Assembly: GCA_027055005.1 (NCBI GenBank)
Contig: JALUNR010000115.1
Location: 1 to 31,236 of the forward strand
Source: Campylobacterales bacterium
GTDB lineage: Bacteria > Campylobacterota > Campylobacteria > Campylobacterales > QNZT01
Direction of reading: 5' to 3'
DNA length: 31,236 nt
Under the pieces are notes generated by a model that saw nothing but the letters and a program-made list of their open reading frames with translations, was not told the origin of the DNA and searched no databases. Positions within the stretch are counted from its first letter, which is position 1. Each line of letters opens with the position of its first letter. This document shows positions 22,972 to 30,943 of the stretch, in pieces. The position numbers and the translations under genes are program-made.

Positions 22972-25059
22972 ATGAAAAACTTAATAATAGTAGAATCACC
23001 AACAAAAGCAAAAACTATAACAAACTTTTTAGGAAAAGATTATAAAGTCATAGCTAGTAAGGGACATATTAGAGATTTACCTAAGAGCTCTTTTGGAATA
23101 AAGATAGAGGATGAAAGCTTTAAGCCTGAGTATAGAGTGAGTCGTGATCACTCAAAAGTCGTAAAAGAGATAAAAGATTTAGCAAAGAAAAGTGATAAAG
23201 TCTATATCGCAACCGATGAGGATCGTGAGGGAGAGGCGATAGGTTATCATATAGCAAAGGCGATAGGAGCTGATCCCTACACAATTCCTCGTATAGTTTT
23301 TCACGAAATCACAAAAAAAGCTATCAAACACTCACTAGAAAATCCAAGAACCATAGATATGCAAAGTGTAGATGCTCAACAAGCTAGAAGGTTACTTGAT
23401 AGGATAGTTGGTTACAAACTTTCACCTCTTATGAGTAGTAAAATCCAAAGAGGACTTAGTGCTGGTCGTGTTCAAAGTGCAGCTTTGAAGATAGTAGTCG
23501 ATAGAGAAAGAGAGATAAAAGCTTTTAAGCCTGAAGAATTTTGGAGTCTTGATGCAGTTTTTGAAAAAACTATAGAAGCAGGACTTGTTGAGTTTGAAGG
23601 AACCAAACAAGAGAAGATGACAGTAACAAATGCTGATCGTGCAAACTACATAAAAGAGATAGTTTTAAAAGAGAGTTTTAAGGTAGCTAAGATTGAGAAA
23701 AAAAAGAGAAAAACCTCTACTACTCCACCTTTTATGACCTCAACTTTGCAACAAACAGCCTCTTCTATGCTTGGATTTAGTCCAAGAAAAACTATGATGG
23801 TAGCTCAAACACTTTATGAGGGTGTAAAAACTCCTGATGGTGTGATGGGTATCATAACTTATATGAGAACAGATAGTTTAAACATAGCAAGTGAGGCGAT
23901 AGATAGTATAAGAGAGATTATCAAAAATGATTTTGGAGATAAGTACTTACCCGAAAAACCAAAATATTACAAATCAAAATCAAAGGGTGCGCAAGAGGCT
24001 CATGAAGCTATAAGACCAACTCTTTTATCATTTACTCCAAAAGTTGCTAAGAGCTTTTTAAAACCTGACGAGTTTAAACTGTATAGTATCATTTACAACA
24101 GATTTTTAGCTTCACAAATGACAGATGCTTTGTTTGAATCACAAGCCATCATCTTTGAAAGTGAGAGTTCAAAGTTTCGTGCAACTGGTAGAAAGCTTAT
24201 CTTTGATGGATTTTACAAAGCTTGGGGAGATAAGGATAAAGATAAACTACTTCCTGATCTAAAAGAGGGACAAGAGGTTGAGTTGACTAACTTAGAAGCA
24301 AACCAACACTTTACCGAGCCACCAAGTCGCTACTCTGAAGCTAGTCTTATCAAAAAACTAGAGGCTTTAGGTATCGGTCGTCCATCAACTTATGCTCCTA
24401 CTATTTCACTTCTAACTGCTAGAGCTTACATAGAGGTAGAGAAAAAGCAACTTATCCCAACTGAGATAGCTTTTAAAGTGATAGAAGTACTTGAAAAGCA
24501 CTTTGAAAGCATAGTTGATAGTTCTTTTACTGCAAAACTTGAAGAGGATTTGGATGAGATAGCAGATGGAAAGAAAGATTGGCAAAAAGTTCTTTGGGCT
24601 TTTTATGAGCCTTTTATAAAATCAGTAGATGATGGGAAGAAAAACATAAAAAGCCAAAAAGTAGCTATCCCAACAGGTGAAAAATGTCCTCAGTGTGGAG
24701 AAGAACTACTAAAAAGAAAAGGAAGATTTGGAGAGTTTATAGCTTGTAGTGGATTTCCAAAATGCAAATACACCCAAAACATCAAAGGCGAAAAAGGTGC
24801 AAGTGGTGATGGAGCAAAAAAAGAGTTAGTTACCATAGATGCAAAATGCCCAGAGTGTGGAAGCGATATAGTAGAGAGAAAAAGCAGAAGAGGAAAGTTC
24901 TTTGGATGCTCAGCCTATCCAAAATGCAAGTTCATCTCAAATCACAAACCAGTAAATGAGCCAAAATGTCCAGAGTGTGGTTATATGATGGCAAGCAGGA
25001 CTTTTAGGAAAAAAGATATATTTGAGTGTATAAAGTGTAAACATAGGATAGATGCTTAA
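22972..25059 (+). CDS. topA: DNA topoisomerase I
   Basis: Type IA topoisomerase that relaxes negative supercoils, 695 residues. The Toprim domain is at the N-terminus (LIIVESPTKAKTI with the catalytic glutamate, then DEDREGEAIGYH). The 5Y-CAP-type region carries the active-site tyrosine in GIITYMRTDS, and GLSAGRVQSAAL and GIGRPSTYAP are conserved family blocks. The C-terminus has three four-cysteine zinc ribbons, beginning CPQCGEE, CPECGSD and CPECGYM. In Campylobacter topA is next to bioB; here a toxin-antitoxin pair lies between. Nothing in the sequence suggests impairment. Confidence 0.97.
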   Translation: MKNLIIVESPTKAKTITNFLGKDYKVIASKGHIRDLPKSSFGIKIEDESFKPEYRVSRDHSKVVKEIKDLAKKSDKVYIATDEDREGEAIGYHIAKAIGADPYTIPRIVFHEITKKAIKHSLENPRTIDMQSVDAQQARRLLDRIVGYKLSPLMSSKIQRGLSAGRVQSAALKIVVDREREIKAFKPEEFWSLDAVFEKTIEAGLVEFEGTKQEKMTVTNADRANYIKEIVLKESFKVAKIEKKKRKTSTTPPFMTSTLQQTASSMLGFSPRKTMMVAQTLYEGVKTPDGVMGIITYMRTDSLNIASEAIDSIREIIKNDFGDKYLPEKPKYYKSKSKGAQEAHEAIRPTLLSFTPKVAKSFLKPDEFKLYSIIYNRFLASQMTDALFESQAIIFESESSKFRATGRKLIFDGFYKAWGDKDKDKLLPDLKEGQEVELTNLEANQHFTEPPSRYSEASLIKKLEALGIGRPSTYAPTISLLTARAYIEVEKKQLIPTEIAFKVIEVLEKHFESIVDSSFTAKLEEDLDEIADGKKDWQKVLWAFYEPFIKSVDDGKKNIKSQKVAIPTGEKCPQCGEELLKRKGRFGEFIACSGFPKCKYTQNIKGEKGASGDGAKKELVTIDAKCPECGSDIVERKSRRGKFFGCSAYPKCKFISNHKPVNEPKCPECGYMMASRTFRKKDIFECIKCKHRIDA

Positions 25060-25072
25060 ATATAAGTATATT

Positions 25073-25093
25073 TATAATAATATATGTACATAT
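25073..25093 (+). promoter_or_regulatory. -10 box and TGTACA palindrome, putative YefM-like operator
   Basis: TATAAT at 25073-25078 is followed by the perfect palindrome ATATGTACATAT (25082-25093), which would cover the transcription start. TGTACA is the core recognised by YefM-YoeB repressor complexes, and the next gene encodes a Phd/YefM-like antitoxin. The ribosome binding site AGGAGG (25096-25101) follows at once. The palindrome is seen; autoregulation is inferred by analogy. Confidence 0.55.
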
Positions 25094-25107
25094 TTAGGAG
25101 GTATATT

Positions 25108-25356
25108 ATGTTAGAATTAGGAATATCACAAGCACAAAGTCAATTTACTAAGTTACTAAATAAAACAGTAATAGTGGTAGATAAGAAATCGCATAAAAAA
25201 AAAGCTGTTATTATTCCCTATGATGAGTATTTACAGATAGTAAAAAAAAATATATCTCAAGATAAGATACAAAACGGAGTATTTAATCAGTTTGCAGGTA
25301 TTTTAGATAATAATATGCAAATAGATGATGAAAAATATAATAGGATTTTATCTTGA
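25108..25356 (+). CDS. Phd/YefM-family antitoxin
   Basis: An 82-residue antitoxin. The start at 25108 is chosen because AGGAGG lies 6 bases upstream and the protein then begins MLELGISQAQSQFTKLL, the usual Phd/YefM opening; a longer frame from 25084 would run through the operator. The motif AVIIPYDEYLQIVKK is the characteristic strand-helix element, followed by a flexible acidic C-terminus that should occupy the toxin active site. It probably dimerises and binds the TGTACA palindrome. The last codons overlap the TTG start of the PIN toxin by 4 bases. Confidence 0.85.
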   Translation: MLELGISQAQSQFTKLLNKTVIVVDKKSHKKKAVIIPYDEYLQIVKKNISQDKIQNGVFNQFAGILDNNMQIDDEKYNRILS

Positions 25357-25754
25357 AAATATTTATAGATACAAATGTTTTTCTTGATTTGTTACTAAAA
25401 AGAGATGGTTTTTTTGAAGCATCTATGATTTTTAATAGTTGTTATGAAAATGTTTTAGAAGGTTACATAGCTGATATTACATTATTAAATATAGACTATA
25501 TCGCTTCTAAACAAACCAAAAACATCTATGAGTTTTTAAAATTATTAAATAATACTTTTATAATAATAGGTTTTGATAATAAAATGTTTGATTTAGCATT
25601 AAAAATAGATAACAATGATTTAGAAGATAGTGTACAATATATATGCTCAAAAAATAGTGATTGTGAAATAATAATAACTAATGATAAAAATTTTTATAAA
25701 GAAGATATTACAGTTTTGAGTAGTAAAGAATTTGTAAAAGAGTATTTATCATGA
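25353..25754 (+). CDS. PIN-domain ribonuclease toxin (VapC-like)
   Basis: A 133-residue PIN domain. The N-terminal FIDTNVFLDLL carries the first catalytic aspartate (D6), the middle acidic cluster is in NDLEDSVQY, and ITNDKNF supplies the last metal-binding acid (TxDxxF pattern). It would cleave RNA with Mg2+ or Mn2+. The start is TTG overlapping the antitoxin stop (TTGA), and its stop overlaps the bioB start (ATGA), so the toxin is translated between the antitoxin and a biosynthetic gene. Pairing of a PIN toxin with a Phd/YefM-like antitoxin is common. Confidence 0.85.
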   Translation: MKIFIDTNVFLDLLLKRDGFFEASMIFNSCYENVLEGYIADITLLNIDYIASKQTKNIYEFLKLLNNTFIIIGFDNKMFDLALKIDNNDLEDSVQYICSKNSDCEIIITNDKNFYKEDITVLSSKEFVKEYLS

Positions 25755-26590
25755 ATAAAATCTATCTCTGTGCTATTTCAAATATTTTAAGTGGAAGTTG
25801 CAAAGAGGATTGCTCTTTTTGTACTCAAAGTAGCAAGTATAAGACTGATATACAAAGATATAACTTCAAAGATATAAAAACAGTTGTAGAGGAAGCTAAA
25901 CTAGCAAGGAAATCCAAGGCTATAGGATTTTGCTTAGTAACTTCTGGTTTAGGATTAGATGAAAAGCGAAAATCGTATATGATAGAAGCTTTGTATGAAT
26001 TAAATTTTCATGATATAGGTTTAAATTATATAGGGTGCAATGGCATAGCTAAATATGAAGATTTGTGTAAATTAAAAGATGCAGGACTTGGAAGTTATAA
26101 TCACAATCTTGAAACTTCACAAAACTACTATAAAACTATTTGCACGACTCATGACTGGAAAAGTAGATTTGATACTTGTTTGGCAGTAAAAAAAGCTGGA
26201 CTTAAGCTTTGCTCAGGTGGAATCTTTGGTATGGGAGAGAGTAGGGACGATAGAGATGATTTTATAGCCTCTTTAAGAGAGCTTGAACCTGATAGTGTGG
26301 CTATAAACTTTTTTGTACCAAATTTAGCTTTACCATTAAAGAAAAACACTATCTCAAAAACAGAAGCAAAAGAGATAGTCTTAAATATAAAAGAATCTTT
26401 GCCAAACTCTCGTATTATGGTTGCTGGTGGAAGAGAACAAATGTTTGAAAATTTGGGTGAAGTTTTTGAAAGTGGTGCAAATTCTATTGTAATAGGGGAT
26501 TATTTAACTACAAAGGGTGAAAAAAAAGATAAGGATATAAATGCTATAGAAGCTTTAGGGCTTAAAATAGCCAAGAGTTGCGATGGGTAA
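25751..26590 (+). CDS. bioB: Biotin synthase (short epsilon-type)
   Basis: Radical SAM enzyme that inserts sulfur into dethiobiotin, last step of biotin synthesis. The 279-residue protein is shorter than E. coli BioB (346), as in other Campylobacterota. The [4Fe-4S] cluster motif CKEDCSFC gives C17, C21 and C24 (Cx3Cx2C). Candidate ligands of the sacrificial [2Fe-2S] cluster are the cysteines in GFCLVTSG, YIGCNG and LCSGGIFGMGE and the arginine in AGGREQ. It overlaps the PIN toxin by 4 bases and the antiporter by 8, so it is now translated as part of a toxin-antitoxin transcript unless read-through from topA dominates. Confidence 0.93.
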   Translation: MNKIYLCAISNILSGSCKEDCSFCTQSSKYKTDIQRYNFKDIKTVVEEAKLARKSKAIGFCLVTSGLGLDEKRKSYMIEALYELNFHDIGLNYIGCNGIAKYEDLCKLKDAGLGSYNHNLETSQNYYKTICTTHDWKSRFDTCLAVKKAGLKLCSGGIFGMGESRDDRDDFIASLRELEPDSVAINFFVPNLALPLKKNTISKTEAKEIVLNIKESLPNSRIMVAGGREQMFENLGEVFESGANSIVIGDYLTTKGEKKDKDINAIEALGLKIAKSCDG

Positions 26591-27734
26591 TGAACATATT
26601 GTCATAATCTTAACTCTATCAGCAATAGTCATAACCTCTCCATATATATCCTCACTTTTAAGACTTCCAACTGCTCCTATTGAGATACTTTTAGGAGCAG
26701 TTGGAGGGTATTTTTCACTTTTAAACTATGAAAATCACTACTTTTATGTTATTGCAGAGATTGGATTTTATTATCTTATGTTTTTAGCTGGTACTGAGGT
26801 AAATCTTAACATTTTGTTAAAACTAGATAAAAAAGTTTTTAAAAAAGGACTACTTTATCTAGCTATCGTTTATCTAGTTTCATTTTTATTTGTAGTTAGT
26901 TTTAATTTTTCAAAGATATTTATATTTATGTTTTCTCTTATCTCTGTTGGACTTATTATGTCTCTTTTTAAAGAGTTTGGAAAAGATAAAAAGTGGCTAA
27001 ACTTAGCTATGAATATAGGAGTTTTAGGTGAGCTTTTGAGTATCATTTTACTAACAATTACCGCTGCTCTTTTAGAACATGGTGTAAGTAAGGAGATGTT
27101 TGAGTCCATAGGTTTGCTTATAGCTTTCATAGTAGTAATCCTACTATTTTTTAAACTATTTAAGATTATTTTTTGGTGGCATCCTGAGTGGAAAAGGTAT
27201 CTAGTACCAAAGTATGGAGATAAAGATGAAAAAGATATAAGAACTTCTATGTCAATGTTTTTCTTTATGGTAGCTATGATGTATCTTCTTCATCTTGAAG
27301 TTGCATTTGGGGCATTTGTAGCTGGGATTTTTATAGCTACATTTTTTGAGCATAAAGAGGAGTTACCTCATAAACTTGGTATTTTTGGGTTTGGATTTTT
27401 AATACCTATCTTTTTTATCCATGTAGGTTCTACTTTTAATCTTGAACAGTTAAAAGATATAAATTTAGTTTTTCAAGCACTGTTTGTTACATCTATTATG
27501 ATAGTTGTAAGGATTATTGCATCAACTGTTTTTTATAAAATTATCTCTTTGAAAGAGAGGGTATTGTTTTCTTTATCCCACTCTATGCCTTTAACTCTTC
27601 TTATCGCAATAGCAACTTTAGCTTACAACAGTCATACTATAAATGAAAAAAATTATTATATTTTGATACTTGCTAGTTTGTTTGAAGTTATTATATCTAT
27701 GATGGTTATTATGAAAGTAGGGAAAAAAGTTTAG
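26583..27734 (+). CDS. Cation:proton antiporter (CPA2/KefB-type membrane domain)
   Basis: A 383-residue polytopic protein with roughly 11-13 hydrophobic segments, of the Na+/H+ exchanger membrane-domain family. RLPTAPIEILLGAVGG matches the first conserved helix of CPA2 carriers, and VAFGAFVAGIFIA and FGFLIPIFFIHVG match the core helices. The cytoplasmic TrkA-N/C regulatory domains found in Kef proteins are absent, so it is a minimal carrier. It would exchange Na+ or K+ for protons; the ion cannot be told from sequence. It overlaps bioB by 8 bases and shares its last 4 bases with the convergent small gene. Confidence 0.88.
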   Translation: MGNEHIVIILTLSAIVITSPYISSLLRLPTAPIEILLGAVGGYFSLLNYENHYFYVIAEIGFYYLMFLAGTEVNLNILLKLDKKVFKKGLLYLAIVYLVSFLFVVSFNFSKIFIFMFSLISVGLIMSLFKEFGKDKKWLNLAMNIGVLGELLSIILLTITAALLEHGVSKEMFESIGLLIAFIVVILLFFKLFKIIFWWHPEWKRYLVPKYGDKDEKDIRTSMSMFFFMVAMMYLLHLEVAFGAFVAGIFIATFFEHKEELPHKLGIFGFGFLIPIFFIHVGSTFNLEQLKDINLVFQALFVTSIMIVVRIIASTVFYKIISLKERVLFSLSHSMPLTLLIAIATLAYNSHTINEKNYYILILASLFEVIISMMVIMKVGKKV

Positions 27735-27994
27735 TCACTATTTTCATCAGGTACTAAAACCTCATATTCAAAAAGCTTTTTTTGTAATTTTTCATTCTCT
27801 TTTTTTGCATTTTTTATTTCATATTTTAAATTTTTTTCTTGTTTATATAACTTTAACATTTGCTCAACAGATCTAGTTCCAAAAAGAATATTTCCTAAAT
27901 AAAGTGCAAAAAGCATAACTAAAATAATAGCCAGAAGTTTATATGGAAGAGTAAAGATAAAACCTTTCTCTTCCATAAGTTTATTTTTATTCAT
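27731..27994 (-). CDS. DivIC/FtsB-like septum-formation initiator protein
   Basis: An 87-residue bitopic membrane protein: short cytoplasmic tail, one hydrophobic span (about 16-38, LLAIILVMLFALYLG), then a periplasmic coiled coil (about 45-77, KLYKQEKNLKYEIKNAKKENEKL). This is the architecture of FtsB/DivIC, which bridges FtsL and FtsQ in the divisome. It starts 4 bases after the eno stop on the same strand, and FtsB genes commonly follow eno in proteobacteria, which supports the call despite low sequence complexity. Confidence 0.7.
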   Translation of the reverse strand: MNKNKLMEEKGFIFTLPYKLLAIILVMLFALYLGNILFGTRSVEQMLKLYKQEKNLKYEIKNAKKENEKLQKKLFEYEVLVPDENSD

Positions 27995-27998
27995 AATA

Positions 27999-29264
27999 TT
28001 AGAAAAGTTCTTTTCCTAAATATTCACCAAGACCTAATTCTCTGTTGATTTCAAGTAGTCTATTATATTTTGCTGTTCTTTCTCCTCTTGCGGTAGAACC
28101 AGTTTTTATTTGTCCTGCATTTATTGCAACTGCCAAATCCGCTATGAAAGCATCTTCACTCTCTCCACTTCTATGACTTACCACACAAGTATAACCATTT
28201 CTTTGAGCAAGTCTTACTGTTTGCATAGTTTCACTTACAGTTCCTATTTGGTTTGGTTTTATTAAAATAGAATTAGCTATATTTTTTTCTATTCCTTCTT
28301 TTAAAATTTTTTCATTTGTAACAAAAAGGTCATCACCTACTAGCTGAATTTTATTATTTAATCTTTCAGTTAATATTTTCCAACCATCCCAATCATTTTC
28401 ATCAAGTCCATCTTCTATTGATACAATAGGGTATTTTGAGCATAAATCTTCATAGTATGTAACTAATTCTTCACTTGTTAAATCTCTTCCTTCACTCTCA
28501 AGTTTATATTTACCATCATTATAAAGTTCACTACTCGCAATATCAAGGGCTATTGCGATATCTTCCCCAGCTTTGTAACCAGCTTTTTCTATTGCTTGCA
28601 TTATAACTTGTATTGGTTCTTCATTGTTTTTTAAGTTTGGTGCAAATCCACCTTCATCTCCTAAAGCTGTACTTTCACCCATATCTGCTATTATTTTTTT
28701 AAGATTATGGTAAACTTCTGCAGTTGCCCTCAAGGCATCATCAAAATCATCAAAGTTTAGAGGCATAACCATATACTCTTGAAAATCAACACTATTATTA
28801 GCATGACTTCCACCATTTATGATATTGAACATAGGTGCTGGAAGTGTCATTGCATTTGTACCACCCAAATATCTATAAAGAGGAATACCTAAAGTTTTAC
28901 TTGCAGCTCTTGCTACTGCCATAGATACACCAAGAGTTGCATTTGCACCAAGTTTTGAATAATTGTCAGTTCCATCAAGATCTTTCATAATTGCATCGAC
29001 CTCAGCTTGATTAAAAGGGCTAAGTCCTATTAATTCATCACTTATAATTGTATTGACATTTTCACAAGCTTTTAAAACACCTTTACCCATATACCTATCA
29101 TCACCATCTCTAAGTTCAATAGCTTCTTTTTCACCAGTACTAGCACCACTTGGAACTATCGCAGAAGCAACTGTACCATCACTTAATGTTACTGTTGCTC
29201 TTACAGTGGGATTTCCCCTACTATCTAGTACTTCATCAGCATATACATCATCTATAAAAACCAT
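27999..29264 (-). CDS. eno: Enolase
   Basis: Interconverts 2-phosphoglycerate and phosphoenolpyruvate; 421 residues, normal length. Landmarks are the N-terminal VYADEVLDSRGNPTV, GASTGEKEA, the active-site region ALGDEGGFAPN with its catalytic glutamate, metal ligands in ALDIASSE, SIEDGLDENDW and VGDDLFVTN, and the enolase signature LIKPNQIGTVSET. The phosphoenolpyruvate produced is also the co-substrate of PseI. It lies 30 bases downstream of recA and just before the FtsB-like gene, an order also seen in related genomes. Confidence 0.98.
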   Translation of the reverse strand: MVFIDDVYADEVLDSRGNPTVRATVTLSDGTVASAIVPSGASTGEKEAIELRDGDDRYMGKGVLKACENVNTIISDELIGLSPFNQAEVDAIMKDLDGTDNYSKLGANATLGVSMAVARAASKTLGIPLYRYLGGTNAMTLPAPMFNIINGGSHANNSVDFQEYMVMPLNFDDFDDALRATAEVYHNLKKIIADMGESTALGDEGGFAPNLKNNEEPIQVIMQAIEKAGYKAGEDIAIALDIASSELYNDGKYKLESEGRDLTSEELVTYYEDLCSKYPIVSIEDGLDENDWDGWKILTERLNNKIQLVGDDLFVTNEKILKEGIEKNIANSILIKPNQIGTVSETMQTVRLAQRNGYTCVVSHRSGESEDAFIADLAVAINAGQIKTGSTARGERTAKYNRLLEINRELGLGEYLGKELF

Positions 29265-29294
29265 AACTTCTCCTCAAAATTTTTAGTCATTATA

Positions 29295-30350
29295 CTATTT
29301 ATCAGCTTTTGTACCTCTTTTTTTTGTTGCTTCTTCTTTTTTCTTGTCTTCCTTTATTTCTAAAATCCCCATTGCCTCTTTTATCTTTTTTTCTATCTCT
29401 AAAGCTAAATCACTATCCTCTTTTAAAAGAGCTTTTACATTTTCTCTTCCTTGACCTAGTTTTTTATCTCCATAGCTAAACCAAGCTCCACTTTTATCAA
29501 CTATATCTAGTTTTACACCATAGTCAACAAGTTCTCCTTCTTTGCTGATTCCCTCTCCAAACATCACATCAAATTCTGCTTGTTTAAAAGGAGGTGCAAC
29601 TTTGTTTTTAACAATTTTTGCTTTTACTCTGTTTCCGATGCTCTCTTCTGCTTGTTTTAGAGTTGCTATTCTTCTAACATCTATTCTAACTGATGAGTAA
29701 AATTTTAGTGCATTTCCCCCAGTTGTAGTTTCTGGTGAACCATAACCCATCATACCTATTTTCATTCTTATTTGATTTATAAAGATAACAGTTGTTCCCA
29801 TCTTATGAACTACACTTGTTAGCTTTCTTAGAGCTTGACTCATCAACCTTGCTTGTAATCCTACATGCTGATCTCCCATATCTCCATCTATTTCACTTTT
29901 AGGAGTCAAAGCTGCAACAGAATCTACCACTATCAAATCCACAGCACCACTTCTAGCGATACTTTCTACTATATCAAGAGCTTGTTCTCCATAATCTGGT
30001 TGAGATACAAAAAGATTGTCCACATCAACCCCAAGGTTTTTAGCATACTTAACATCAAGAGCATGTTCTGCATCTACAAATGCACATATCCCACCATTTT
30101 TTTGAGCTTCAGCTGTGATTTGAAGTGAAAGTGTAGTTTTACCAGAACTTTCGGGTCCATATATTTCTACAACTCTTCCTTTTGGAATTCCACCAATCCC
30201 AAGAGCTATGTCTAGTCCTAAACTTCCTGTGCTGATAGAGTCTATTGGTTCAAACTCTTTATCTCCAAGTCTTATCAAAGCACCTTTTCCAAAGGTTTTA
30301 TCTATTTGTTTTATAGCTAAATCAATAGCTTTTTTTTTATTTTCATCCAT
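29295..30350 (-). CDS. recA: RecA recombinase
   Basis: DNA strand-exchange and SOS coprotease, 351 residues. Walker A is GPESSGKTT, Walker B LIVVDSVAAL, and the L1/L2 DNA-binding loops lie around MGDQHVGLQARLMS and GSPETTTGGNALKFYSS, followed by the C-terminal domain and a lysine/glutamate-rich tail. No intein or insertion interrupts it. The first codons include a run of nine A (ENKKKA). It is upstream of eno on the same strand with a 30-base gap, probably co-transcribed. No SOS-box-like palindrome was recognised in its upstream region. Confidence 0.98.
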   Translation of the reverse strand: MDENKKKAIDLAIKQIDKTFGKGALIRLGDKEFEPIDSISTGSLGLDIALGIGGIPKGRVVEIYGPESSGKTTLSLQITAEAQKNGGICAFVDAEHALDVKYAKNLGVDVDNLFVSQPDYGEQALDIVESIARSGAVDLIVVDSVAALTPKSEIDGDMGDQHVGLQARLMSQALRKLTSVVHKMGTTVIFINQIRMKIGMMGYGSPETTTGGNALKFYSSVRIDVRRIATLKQAEESIGNRVKAKIVKNKVAPPFKQAEFDVMFGEGISKEGELVDYGVKLDIVDKSGAWFSYGDKKLGQGRENVKALLKEDSDLALEIEKKIKEAMGILEIKEDKKKEEATKKRGTKADK

Positions 30351-30429
30351 TATTATTCCTTTTATTTTTATATCTTTATATCGTCAATAAGTCTTATAAT
30401 TTTAGCAACTTTTTTTCTTTTTTACAAGA

Positions 30430-30450
30430 AATATGTCAAAATGACATATT
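30430..30450. terminator. 9-bp stem hairpin between the coiled-coil gene and recA
   Basis: AATATGTCA (30430-30438) and TGACATATT (30442-30450) are exact complements around a 3-base loop, overlapping the stop codon of the coiled-coil gene and about 80 bases before recA. It could end the pseudopilin transcript or bind a regulator; the T run lies on the wrong side for the minus strand, so the role is open. Confidence 0.35.
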
Positions 30451-30943
30451 ATTTTTTCAGACTTTGTGTGATTTCTCTCACAATCTCTTCATTTTTTTTA
30501 TTTAAGATACTTTGACTGTAAGCATTTGCACCTTTTGATGCAAAGTTTTGCATAGTTTTAAGCTTTTGATTTAAGTTTTCTATCTCTTTTTCATAGGAAG
30601 AAACACTGCTTTTTAGTTTGTTATTTTCCCTTATAAGTTCTAAGTTTCTTTGATCTGTCGATATTTCCTTTACATAAAGTAACTCTTCTTGCAATTTTTT
30701 TATTTTCAAGTCTTTTTTTTCAATATCAGATGAAAGTTTATTTTTTATTTTTACAAGATTTTCTACATCATAACTAAGTTTTATATTTTCTTGTTTTAGA
30801 ACTCTGTTTTCTATTTCATAAGAGCTTAATTTTTGAGTAAATTCAGTACTCATAGAACTAAAAAAACTCTCTAACTGAGTAACAAAAAATGTCTTCTTCA
30901 TAGAGAGTTTTTTAGTTAAATCTTCCATATTTATCTTTGGCAT
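30449..30943 (-). CDS. Coiled-coil protein of unknown function
   Basis: A 164-residue protein, mainly one long coiled coil (about 38-135), rich in K, E, N and L with heptad-like spacing (KIKNKLSSDIEKKDLKIKKLQEEL). No signal peptide or membrane span is seen, so it should be cytoplasmic. Its start overlaps the pseudopilin gene by 13 bases, making it a translationally coupled follower of a type II secretion gene. The link may be functional or only positional. I do not recognise the family. Confidence 0.75.
   Translation of the reverse strand: MPKINMEDLTKKLSMKKTFFVTQLESFFSSMSTEFTQKLSSYEIENRVLKQENIKLSYDVENLVKIKNKLSSDIEKKDLKIKKLQEELLYVKEISTDQRNLELIRENNKLKSSVSSYEKEIENLNQKLKTMQNFASKGANAYSQSILNKKNEEIVREITQSLKK

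Noticed and set aside
30325..30336. Run of nine A at the beginning of recA as a phase-variation tract
   Set aside because: It encodes ordinary lysine codons in an essential-type gene, and runs of this length are expected in AT-rich DNA; the same applies to the A9 run before topA.
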